64,000 nucleotides of DNA from Microcella sp. (GTDB taxonomy: Bacteria; Actinomycetota; Actinomycetes; Actinomycetales; Microbacteriaceae): the NCBI RefSeq assembly GCF_025808395.1, contig NZ_CP075524.1:434001-498000 (forward strand), given 5' to 3'. The position numbers were made by a program, and so were the translations under genes. Shown one piece after another: positions 57,143 through 64,000 of the stretch (its first letter is position 1; each line of letters starts with the position of its first letter). Under the pieces are notes generated by a model, which was not told the DNA's origin, did no database searches, and saw nothing but the letters and a program-made list of their open reading frames with translations.

Positions 57143-58210
57143 ATGAGCATCGACGCCCCGATCAGAACCGGCATCATCGGCTTCGGGCTCGCAGGTCGAG
57201 TCTTCCACGCCCCGTTCGTCGCGACGAACCCGGCGTTCGCGCTCACGGCGATCGCGACGAGCGACGCCGATCGGGCCGCGCAGGCGAGGGCCGAGCATCC
57301 CGATGCCGAGATCATGTCGACGGATGCCCTGCTCGCGCGCGCCGCCGTCGGCGACCTCGATCTCGTGATTCTGGGCTCGCCCCCGCACGTGCACCGCGAG
57401 CAGGCGGTCGCCGCGCTCGAGGGCGGGGCCGCGGTGGTCATCGACAAGCCGTTCGTGCCGTCGGTCGCCGACGCCGAGGCGATCATCGCCGCTGCCGACA
57501 AGGCCCGGCGACCCCTGATGATCTTCCAGAACCGCCGGTGGGATGGCGACTTCCGCACGGTCACGAAGCTGGTCACCAGTGGAGCTCTCGGCACCGTGCA
57601 CCGCTTCGAGTCGACGTTCGAGCGCTTCGGGGCTCCGAAGCGCGAGCAGTGGCAGGGCCAGATCACGCCGGCGCAGGGCGGGGGCATTCTCTTCGACCTC
57701 GGCAGCCACCTCATCGACCAGGCGCTCACGCTCTTCGGCCCGGCGACGCTCGAGGTGGCCGAGCTGCGCGCCGTGCGCGAGGGGCTCGCGAGTGAAGACG
57801 ACGCGTTCGTCTCGCTGCGGCACGACAGCGGCGTGCGCAGCCACTTGACGATGAGCCGGGTGGCCGCGCAGAGCGGGCCGCGGTTTCGTGTGCTCGGCGA
57901 CGAGAGCGGCTACAGCGTGTACGGTCTCGACGGTCAAGAGCCAGACCTCAAGGTCGGGCGCTGGCCGGGCAGCGAGGGCTACGGCGTGACGCCGAAGGCC
58001 GAGTGGGGGTTGCTGGGCGTCGACAACGGCGAGCAGCCGCTCACGCCCGTGCCGACCGAGCAGGGCGCATACCCCGATTTCTACGCGCAGGTGGCGGCGA
58101 GCATCCGCGATGGTGCTGCGGTACCCGTGGATGCTCGCCACGCCCTCGAGACGGTGCGCATCATCGAGCAGGCGCACGCCCTGAGCGCTCGCGCCTCGGG
58201 CTCGCTCTGA
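57143..58210 (+). CDS. Gfo/Idh/MocA-family oxidoreductase
   Basis: A 355-residue NAD(P)-dependent dehydrogenase. TGIIGFGLAGRVFHAPFV is the Rossmann motif, VVIDKPFVPS matches the EKP-type cofactor site with Asp for Glu, and GGGILFDLGSHLIDQALTLFG holds the conserved GxxxDxGxHxxD active-site region. Substrates in this family are mainly sugars and cyclitols; the neighbours give no hint of which. Confidence 0.9.
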   Translation: MSIDAPIRTGIIGFGLAGRVFHAPFVATNPAFALTAIATSDADRAAQARAEHPDAEIMSTDALLARAAVGDLDLVILGSPPHVHREQAVAALEGGAAVVIDKPFVPSVADAEAIIAAADKARRPLMIFQNRRWDGDFRTVTKLVTSGALGTVHRFESTFERFGAPKREQWQGQITPAQGGGILFDLGSHLIDQALTLFGPATLEVAELRAVREGLASEDDAFVSLRHDSGVRSHLTMSRVAAQSGPRFRVLGDESGYSVYGLDGQEPDLKVGRWPGSEGYGVTPKAEWGLLGVDNGEQPLTPVPTEQGAYPDFYAQVAASIRDGAAVPVDARHALETVRIIEQAHALSARASGSL

Positions 58211-58247
58211 CGCACGACTCAGCGCGACCTGGGAGACTAGAACTCTC

Positions 58248-59399
58248 ATGCCCACTGCAACTCTGCCCGCGCCGCTCAGCATCGGCTCTATCCCGCTGAG
58301 TGTTCCTGTCGTGCTCGCGCCGATGGCGGGCATCACGAACACGGCGTTCCGGCGGCTGTGCCGCGAGTACGGCGCCGGTCTCTATGTGAGCGAGATGATC
58401 ACGAGTCGAGCGCTCGTCGAGCGCACGCCTGAGAGTCTGCGCCTCATCACCCACCATGAGAGCGAGTCGCCGCGCAGCATCCAGCTCTACAGCGTCGACC
58501 CGGTGACGGCAGGGGAGGCGGCGGCGTTTCTCGCTGGCGAGGGCCTCGCCGACCACATCGACATGAACTTCGGCTGCCCCGTGCCGAAGGTGACGCGCAA
58601 GGGCGGGGGTGCCGCCCTGCCGTGGAAGCTCGAGCACTTCCGCCGCATCGTCGAGGCGACGGTGAAGGCCGCTGGCGAGATTCCGGTGACGGTGAAGATG
58701 CGCAAGGGCATCGACCCCGACCACCTCACCTACCTCGAGGCCGCGAAGGCTGCCGAGGGCGCCGGCGTCGCCGCGGTCGCACTGCACGCGCGCACGGCCG
58801 CTGACTTCTACAGCGGCCATGCTGACTGGGAGGCGATCGGCAGGCTCAAAGAGGCGATCACGAGCATCCCCGTGCTCGGCAACGGCGACATCTGGTCGGC
58901 TGAAGATGCTCTGCGCATGGTCGAGCAGTCGGGCTGCGACGGCATCGTGGTCGGGCGCGGCTGCCTGGGTCGGCCGTGGCTGTTCGGTGACCTCGCCGCC
59001 GCCTTCACCGAGCGCCACGTGCGCATTCAGCCGAGTCTCGGTGAGGTGGCCGACGCGTTTCGTCGGCACGCCGAGCTGCTCGTCGAGTTCTTCGACGACG
59101 AGGCGAAGGCGTGCCGTGATATTCGCAAGCATGTCGCCTGGTACTTCAAGGGCTACCCCGTCGGTGGCGAGCTGCGTGCCAGGCTCGCGGCCGTCGAGAG
59201 CCTGCAGCACATGGACGATCTGCTCGGTGAGCTCGACCGCGACGAGCCGTACCCGGGCGCCGCAGCCGAGGGGCAGCGCGGGCGCGCCGGCACGCCGAAG
59301 AAGCCTGCTCTGCCCGACCGCTGGCTCGAGAGTCGCGAGTTGACGGGCGCGAGCCGCGCCGAGGTCACCGCCGCCGAACTGCACCATTCGGGAGGGTGA
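58248..59399 (+). CDS. dusB: tRNA-dihydrouridine synthase
   Basis: A 383-residue FMN enzyme that reduces uridines in tRNA. LAPMAGITNTAFRRLCREYGAGLYVSEMI is the typical N-terminus, DMNFGCPVPKVTRKGGGAAL holds the catalytic Cys110, and VTVKMRKGID and DGIVVGRGCLGRPWLF bind FMN. The family label DusB follows the usual actinobacterial annotation. It overlaps dgt by four bases (GTGA). Confidence 0.94.
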   Translation: MPTATLPAPLSIGSIPLSVPVVLAPMAGITNTAFRRLCREYGAGLYVSEMITSRALVERTPESLRLITHHESESPRSIQLYSVDPVTAGEAAAFLAGEGLADHIDMNFGCPVPKVTRKGGGAALPWKLEHFRRIVEATVKAAGEIPVTVKMRKGIDPDHLTYLEAAKAAEGAGVAAVALHARTAADFYSGHADWEAIGRLKEAITSIPVLGNGDIWSAEDALRMVEQSGCDGIVVGRGCLGRPWLFGDLAAAFTERHVRIQPSLGEVADAFRRHAELLVEFFDDEAKACRDIRKHVAWYFKGYPVGGELRARLAAVESLQHMDDLLGELDRDEPYPGAAAEGQRGRAGTPKKPALPDRWLESRELTGASRAEVTAAELHHSGG

Positions 59400-60682
59400 G
59401 CGTGCACGATCACCTTCCGGCGGGGTACGGCCCCGCCGACGCAGAGCGATGGATGCCCGAGCAGCACTCGAGCCGCCGCAGCGACTTCGCTCGCGACCGC
59501 GGCCGGCTGCTGCACTCGAGCGCGCTGCGCCGCCTCGCCGCGAAGACGCAAGTGCTGAGCCCGACCGCGGGGCTCGATTTCGCGCGCAACCGCCTGACGC
59601 ACTCGCTCGAGGTGGCGCAGGTGGGGCGCGAGCTCGCGGCGAGTCTCGGTCTCGACCCCGACGTCGTCGACACCGCGTGCCTCGCTCATGACCTCGGCCA
59701 CCCGCCGTTCGGGCACAACGGCGAGCGTGCGCTCAACGAGTGGGCCCATGCCATCGGCGGGTTCGAGGGCAATGCGCAGACGCTGCGGCTGCTCACGCGC
59801 ATCGAGCCGAAGGTGTTCGGGCCCGATGGCCGCAGCTACGGCCTCAATCTGACGCGTGCGAGCCTCGATGCGAGCACGAAGTATCCGTGGCCGCAGTCGC
59901 AGGGCATCGCCGACCCGAGCGGGCGCAGCAAGTTCGGCTTCTACGACGACGATGCCGCCGCATTCGAGTGGATGCGCGGCGGCTCGCCCGACCGGGTGCG
60001 CTGCATCGAGGCGCAGGTCATGGATCTCTCTGACGACATCGCCTACTCGGTGCACGACTTCGAAGACGCCATCGTCAGCGGGTACCTCGATGTGCCGGCG
60101 TTGGGCGCCCGCGTCGACCACGATGCGCTCGTCGACTCGATGTTCGAGTGGATCGGCGGCGAGATCGCCCACGACGAGCTCATCGCGGCGTTCGACCGCC
60201 TCGATCACCTCGACGCCTGGGTCGAGTCGTGGGATGGCTCTCGGCGCGATCTCGCGCGGCTCAAGAATCTGACGAGCCAGCTCATCGGCCGGTTCGCGCA
60301 CGAGGCGGTGCACGCGACGCGCGAGGCGCACCCCTCTGGTTCGCTCGCGCGTTTCGGGGCCGACGTCGTGGTGCCGCGCGAGACGCAGGCCGAAATCGCC
60401 GTGCTCAAGGGCATCGTCGCCGCGAACGTGATGTCGACGAACTCTCGGCGGCCCATCTATGCCCGGCAGCGCGAACTGCTCATCGAGTTGGCCGATGCCT
60501 TGTGGAGCGCCGGGCCGACCGAGCTCGATCGCGCGTTCTCTGACGACTTCGCGGCGGCGGCCGACGATGCGGCCCGTCGACGGGTGATCGTCGATCAGGT
60601 CGCCTCCCTCACCGACCAGGGTGCGATGACGTGGCATGCACGGCTGGTGGCGGCCGCGGGCGCCCCGCGCTCGCGGGCCTAG
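59396..60682 (+). CDS. dgt: dGTP triphosphohydrolase (dGTPase-like HD protein)
   Basis: A 428-residue HD-domain enzyme that splits dNTPs to nucleoside and triphosphate. RNRLTHSLEVAQVGREL provides the first histidine, ACLAHDLGHPPFGHNGE the HD pair, and DLSDDIAYSVHDFEDA the last metal aspartate. The overlap with dusB and the immediately following dnaG place it in a conserved dusB-dgt-dnaG order. Its TAG stop forms part of the dnaG -10 box. Confidence 0.94.
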   Translation: MSVHDHLPAGYGPADAERWMPEQHSSRRSDFARDRGRLLHSSALRRLAAKTQVLSPTAGLDFARNRLTHSLEVAQVGRELAASLGLDPDVVDTACLAHDLGHPPFGHNGERALNEWAHAIGGFEGNAQTLRLLTRIEPKVFGPDGRSYGLNLTRASLDASTKYPWPQSQGIADPSGRSKFGFYDDDAAAFEWMRGGSPDRVRCIEAQVMDLSDDIAYSVHDFEDAIVSGYLDVPALGARVDHDALVDSMFEWIGGEIAHDELIAAFDRLDHLDAWVESWDGSRRDLARLKNLTSQLIGRFAHEAVHATREAHPSGSLARFGADVVVPRETQAEIAVLKGIVAANVMSTNSRRPIYARQRELLIELADALWSAGPTELDRAFSDDFAAAADDAARRRVIVDQVASLTDQGAMTWHARLVAAAGAPRSRA

Positions 60683-60685
60683 AAT
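60680..60685 (+). promoter_or_regulatory. -10 box TAGAAT of dnaG
   Basis: TAGAAT begins with the stop codon of dgt and is followed by seven bases and the GTG at 60693. dnaG therefore probably has a leaderless transcript of its own in addition to read-through. Confidence 0.65.
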
Positions 60686-60692
60686 CGGCCCT

Positions 60693-62597
60693 GTGGCAGG
60701 CCTGATTCGACGCAGCGACATCGACGAGGTCAGGTCGCGCACGAATCTGGCCGACATCGTGGGCGACTACGTCACGCTCAAGAGCGCGGGCGTGGGCTCG
60801 ATGAAGGGCTTGTGCCCTTTTCATGACGAACGCAGCCCCAGCTTCCACGTTCGCCCTCAGGTCGGCTTCTACCACTGCTTCGGCTGCGGCGAGGGCGGTG
60901 ACGTCTTCACCTTCTTGCAGAAGATGGATCACGTCACGTTCTCTGAAGCGGTCGAGCGCCTCGCGGGTCGGCTCGGCTACACCCTGCACTACGAAGATGG
61001 AGCCTCGGCCGCCGATCAGGGCAACCGCAGCCGGCTGCTCGCGGCGAACGCTGCCGCCGAAAAGTTCTTTCGCGAGCAGCTCAGCACCGAGGCGGCAGAG
61101 CCGGGCCGACGCTTTCTGGGTGAGCGCGGGTTCGACTCGGCGGCCGCAGAGCACTTCTCGATCGGCTTCGCTCCGAACTCGTACGACGCGCTCGGCGATC
61201 ACCTGAGGGGCCTCGGCTTCACGGCAGAAGAGCTGCTCGCCTCGGGCCTGCAAGGGCAGGGCGATCGCAAGCCCTATGACCGGTTTCGGGGCCGACTGGT
61301 GTGGCCGATCAAAGACGTCACGGGCCAGACGCTGGGCTTCGGTGCGCGCAAGCTGCTCGAGAGCGACAACGGGCCGAAGTACTTGAACACGCCCGAGACA
61401 CCGGTCTACAGCAAGTCGAAGGTGCTCTACGGCCTCGATCTCGCGAAGCGTGACATCGCGAAGGGCAAGCAGGTGGTCGTCGTCGAGGGCTACACCGACG
61501 TCATGGCCTGCCACCTGGCCGGCGTGACGACCGCGGTCGCCACCTGTGGCACCGCGTTCGGCAGCGACCACATCACGATCATCCGACGCGTGATGGGCGA
61601 CGTGGCCAACAGCGATTCGCACGGGCTCGGCGAAGTGGTCTTCACCTTCGACCCCGACGAGGCAGGGCAGAAGGCCGCGTCTCGGGCGTTCGCCGACGAG
61701 CAGCGGTTCGCGGCGCAGACCTACGTCGCGGTGGCGCCCGACGGCCTCGACCCCTGCGACCTGCGCCTGCAGCGCGGTGATGACGCAGTGCGCCTGCTCG
61801 TGCAGGGCCGCAAGCCCATGTACGAGTTCATGGTGCGTCGCCGTCTCGACACCTTCGATCTCGAGACCGTCGAAGGCCGCGTCGCCGCGCTGCGTGCGAC
61901 GGCGCCGATCGTGGCAGGAATCCGCGATGAGTCGCTGTCGATCGGCTACTCCCGCACGCTCGCCGGGTGGATCGGCATCGACCCCGCCGAGGTGACGCAG
62001 GCTGTGCGATCGGCGCGGCGTGCCCCGTCGGGCGGCTCGAGCGCAGCATCCACCGCCGCCCGGTCGACCTCGCCGGCCGAGCGCACGGCGGGCGATGCCC
62101 CCGATGCCGACCCTGTCGCACCCGTCATCGGCATCGCCCAACTGCCCAACGACCCCGTCACGCGACTCGAGCGCGAGCTGCTCATGGCGCTGCTGCAGCA
62201 TCCGGACGAGATCGGGCGCGACACTGCCGTGCGCGCCCTGCACACGACGTTCACGCAGCCGGCGCTCGCCACCGTGCGCGATGCGCTGCTCACCTCGATC
62301 GAGTCGTACTCCACCCCAGAGTGGGCGCGGCGGGTCACCGATGAGGCGCCGCCGGCGTTCCAGCCGCTCGTGACCCAGTTGGCGATCGCTCCGCTGCCGA
62401 TTCGGGCGGGGCGCGTCGCCGAGTACTGCGCCGGGGTCACCACCTCACTCATCGAACGAGACCTGCTGCGCCGCAAGACCGAGCTGCTGGGCGCCTTGCA
62501 GCGCACCGATTCCACCGCCGACCCCGAGCGCTATCGCGACCTGCAGCGGCAGCTCGTCGAGCTCGAGGTCGAACGGCGTCGAGTGCGGGGCGACTAA
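60693..62597 (+). CDS. dnaG: DNA primase
   Basis: A 634-residue primase that lays down RNA primers for replication. The N-terminal zinc finger has CPFHDERSPSFHV and FYHCFGCGEGGD. The catalytic Toprim core has LVWPIKDVTGQTLGFGARKL, VVVVEGYTDVMACHLAG (Glu264) and FTFDPDEAGQKAA. A low-complexity linker (about residues 440-475) precedes the C-terminal helicase-interaction region. The GTG at 60693 is supported by the -10 box seven bases upstream and gives the conserved N-terminus. Confidence 0.96.
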   Translation: MAGLIRRSDIDEVRSRTNLADIVGDYVTLKSAGVGSMKGLCPFHDERSPSFHVRPQVGFYHCFGCGEGGDVFTFLQKMDHVTFSEAVERLAGRLGYTLHYEDGASAADQGNRSRLLAANAAAEKFFREQLSTEAAEPGRRFLGERGFDSAAAEHFSIGFAPNSYDALGDHLRGLGFTAEELLASGLQGQGDRKPYDRFRGRLVWPIKDVTGQTLGFGARKLLESDNGPKYLNTPETPVYSKSKVLYGLDLAKRDIAKGKQVVVVEGYTDVMACHLAGVTTAVATCGTAFGSDHITIIRRVMGDVANSDSHGLGEVVFTFDPDEAGQKAASRAFADEQRFAAQTYVAVAPDGLDPCDLRLQRGDDAVRLLVQGRKPMYEFMVRRRLDTFDLETVEGRVAALRATAPIVAGIRDESLSIGYSRTLAGWIGIDPAEVTQAVRSARRAPSGGSSAASTAARSTSPAERTAGDAPDADPVAPVIGIAQLPNDPVTRLERELLMALLQHPDEIGRDTAVRALHTTFTQPALATVRDALLTSIESYSTPEWARRVTDEAPPAFQPLVTQLAIAPLPIRAGRVAEYCAGVTTSLIERDLLRRKTELLGALQRTDSTADPERYRDLQRQLVELEVERRRVRGD

Positions 62598-62600
62598 GAT
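62595..62600 (+). promoter_or_regulatory. -10 box TAAGAT of the ABC ATPase gene
   Basis: TAAGAT starts with the dnaG stop TAA and is followed by seven bases and the GTG at 62608, the same arrangement as at the dgt-dnaG junction. Confidence 0.6.
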
Positions 62601-62607
62601 CGCACGG

Positions 62608-63411
62608 GTGACCGAACCTGCCGTGCGTGCTCGAGATCTCACGCTGCGGTATCGCGGCCCGGTCGGGCGCAAGGCAGTGCAGGCAATCACGGGCGTCAGC
62701 CTCGACATCGCCCCCGGCGAGACTCTCGCGGTGGTCGGCGATGCGGGCAGCGGCAAGAGCACGCTCGCTCAAGCGATCGCGGGCTACACCTCGCGCAGTG
62801 TCGACCGCGGAGTCGACATCGCGGGCGGGGCGCTCGAGGTGCTCGGCATCGACGTGCGCCGCTTGCGCCGGCACCACGACGACGAGCTGGCCTTGCGCGT
62901 GGGCTATGTGCCCCAAGACGCGGGTGCGGTGCTCGACCCGCACTTGACCGTGGGCGAGAACGTGGCGGTGCCCCTCTTTCAGCGCGACCCCAAGCTGTCG
63001 AAGTCGTTCGCGGGCGGGGTCGTCGCCGAGGCGATCGACGCGATGCACTTGACGCTCGCGACGATTCCGAAGTATCCATACGAGCTCAGTCGAGGGCAGC
63101 GTCAGCGCGTCGCGATCGCGAGGGCCCTCGTGCTCGACCCCGACCTGCTGGTCGCCGATGAGGCGACGGCCGGCATCGACGCCACGGTGCGCGGCACGAT
63201 TCTCACGCACCTCGCCGAGGTGCAGCGTCGGCGCGGCTTCGCGGCCTTCGTCGTGAGCAGCGAGATCGGCGAGGTGCGCCGCCTGTCGCACCGGCTCGCG
63301 GTGCTGCACCGCGGCACGATCGTCGGCATGGGCGACATCGACGCGGTGCTGCGCGATGCCACTCACCCCTACGTTCGACGGCTCGCCGAGCTCAGCGCCG
63401 CCCGGGTCTGA
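62608..63411 (+). CDS. ABC transporter ATP-binding protein, DppD/OppD-like
   Basis: A 267-residue ATPase. GDAGSGKST is Walker A, LSRGQRQRVAIARAL the signature and LLVADEATAGID Walker B (DEA). It resembles the peptide-importer ATPase type, with ATHPYVRRLAEL near the C-terminus. No permease or binding-protein gene lies within the window beside it, so it may be an orphan, or serve a transporter encoded elsewhere. It starts from its own leaderless promoter just after dnaG. Confidence 0.88.
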   Translation: MTEPAVRARDLTLRYRGPVGRKAVQAITGVSLDIAPGETLAVVGDAGSGKSTLAQAIAGYTSRSVDRGVDIAGGALEVLGIDVRRLRRHHDDELALRVGYVPQDAGAVLDPHLTVGENVAVPLFQRDPKLSKSFAGGVVAEAIDAMHLTLATIPKYPYELSRGQRQRVAIARALVLDPDLLVADEATAGIDATVRGTILTHLAEVQRRRGFAAFVVSSEIGEVRRLSHRLAVLHRGTIVGMGDIDAVLRDATHPYVRRLAELSAARV

Positions 63412-63449
63412 GCCCGCATCGCCGCCACCGACCGAGAGAGGCAGACCCC

Positions 63450-64000
63450 GTGCAGACCCCTGATCGCATGTCTCAGTCGGTGAATGCCGCGTTCGACGCC
63501 GCCTTCGTGCCGGTCGACCAACACCGAGACCCGGCCGCCGGTCGTGGTGCTCTGCCGCCTCGCCGACCTGAGCCGGGCCCGATCGCGGTGCTGCCGCAGG
63601 TCTCTGCGCTGTTCACCGAGGCGGTGCGGGCCGGGGGCGCCGAGGTCGCCGACCTGGGCCCAGACACGCGGGGGCTGATCTGGCTGAGCGAGCAGCGTGC
63701 CGACGAGCTGGCGTCGATTCTGGATGCTCACCCCGGCATCGGCTGGGTGCAGCTGCCCTGGGCAGGTGTCGACGTTTTCGCCGAGGTGCTGGCCCGCTAC
63801 GCCGACGGCTCGGGGCCGGTGTTCACGAGTGCGAAGGGCGCATACTCAGAGCCGGTCGCCGAGCACGCTGTCGCCCTCAGCCAGGCAGTGCTGCGCGAGT
63901 TCGCGCCCAAGGCACGCGCGGCGCGGTGGCAGCCGAGGCGCACGGGGCGCTCGCTCTACGGCCTGCGGGTCGTGATCGTCGGAGCGGGGGGAATCGCTGC
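63450..64000 (+). CDS. D-isomer-specific 2-hydroxyacid dehydrogenase, 3' truncated by the window
   Basis: The frame from the GTG at 63450 runs open to the window end (183 complete codons). An N-terminal substrate-domain part has LIWLSEQRADELASILDAHPGIGWVQLPWAGVDVF, then SAKGAYSEPVAEHAVALSQAVLREF and finally LYGLRVVIVGAGGIA, the start of the Rossmann NAD-binding motif. The catalytic Arg, Glu and His lie beyond the window. GAGAGG upstream supports the start; an ATG at 63468 is an alternative. The family is clear and the substrate unknown. Confidence 0.85.
   Translation, partial: MQTPDRMSQSVNAAFDAAFVPVDQHRDPAAGRGALPPRRPEPGPIAVLPQVSALFTEAVRAGGAEVADLGPDTRGLIWLSEQRADELASILDAHPGIGWVQLPWAGVDVFAEVLARYADGSGPVFTSAKGAYSEPVAEHAVALSQAVLREFAPKARAARWQPRRTGRSLYGLRVVIVGAGGIA

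Noticed and set aside
1..64000. tRNA, rRNA or other structured RNA genes
   Set aside because: I looked in the larger intergenic regions (2961-3375, 6213-6455, 16509-16872, 30031-30265, 32182-32515, 34277-34514, 54457-54688) and saw no cloverleaf or TTCGA arm; a covariance search was not possible here.

Overview
The window is a dense, high-GC stretch of an actinobacterial chromosome. Gene content and style (GTG starts, ATGA or GTGA overlaps, TANNNT boxes just before start codons, dnaJ2 downstream of hrcA, mycobacteria-like Era and RibF neighbourhoods) point to the family Microbacteriaceae; the genus cannot be named from the sequence alone. I see no rRNA, tRNA, prophage, transposase gene or CRISPR array. 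Most genes are housekeeping genes.

Layout: 0-6 kb holds comEC (cut by the window edge), holA, rpsT (reverse) and lepA. 5.7-11.4 kb holds two DUF1990 genes, a membrane protein, ribF, an unknown gene, an MFS exporter and a ROK kinase. 11.5-16.5 kb is a deoxyribose-type catabolic operon (SorC/DeoR regulator, deoC, an aldehyde dehydrogenase and a Cys-less partner) followed by a small exporter-like gene. 16.9-21.2 kb has panE/apbA divergent from truB, a membrane protein, a HAD phosphatase and hemW, then two DUF4870 genes. 22.2-30.0 kb is the conserved hrcA-dnaJ-rsmE-(phosphotransferase)-HIT-phoH-ybeY-CNNM-era run, with a CIRCE-like site before hrcA. 30.3-32.2 kb is a NarL-type two-component system. 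32.4-34.3 kb is leuA with a leucine leader peptide. 34.5-36.9 kb is an ECF41-like sigma factor with its SDR partner gene and a TRIC-family channel. 37.0-42.7 kb is the NAD de novo operon (nrtR, nadA, nadB, nadC, cysteine desulfurase), followed by recO and uppS. 44.5-52.9 kb is a LysR regulator divergent from a class-V aminotransferase, then a full oligopeptide-type ABC importer that ends in a C39-like cysteine peptidase gene. 53-64 kb carries glyS, an AbiEi/DUF559 nuclease-like gene, a DsbA/FrnE oxidoreductase, ybaK, an oxidoreductase, dusB, dgt, dnaG, an ABC ATPase and a truncated 2-hydroxyacid dehydrogenase.

The least explained feature is a dispersed repeat, consensus GTCRACAAYTCAGGACKA. 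I find 17 copies, all between 34.3 and 56.6 kb, in seven clusters. In every cluster the forward copies come first and the reverse copies second, so each forms a convergent inverted pair. Three pairs span exactly 98 bp and the others about 86-109 bp, except one pair that spans 381 bp inside nadB. This is the architecture of REPINs (paired REP sequences mobilised by RAYT transposases), but no RAYT is present here. One copy pair lies immediately before the DUF559 (Vsr-like) gene and another forms its 3' end. Several copies sit inside or across the ends of conserved genes (nadB, the desulfurase, recO/uppS). Three single-copy perfect inverted repeats at 3.1, 6.3 and 16.7 kb have arms related to the same AACAA core.

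A second DNA-level signal is a strong excess of GGATGC/GCATCC over GGACGC/GCGTCC, the reverse of what GC content predicts.
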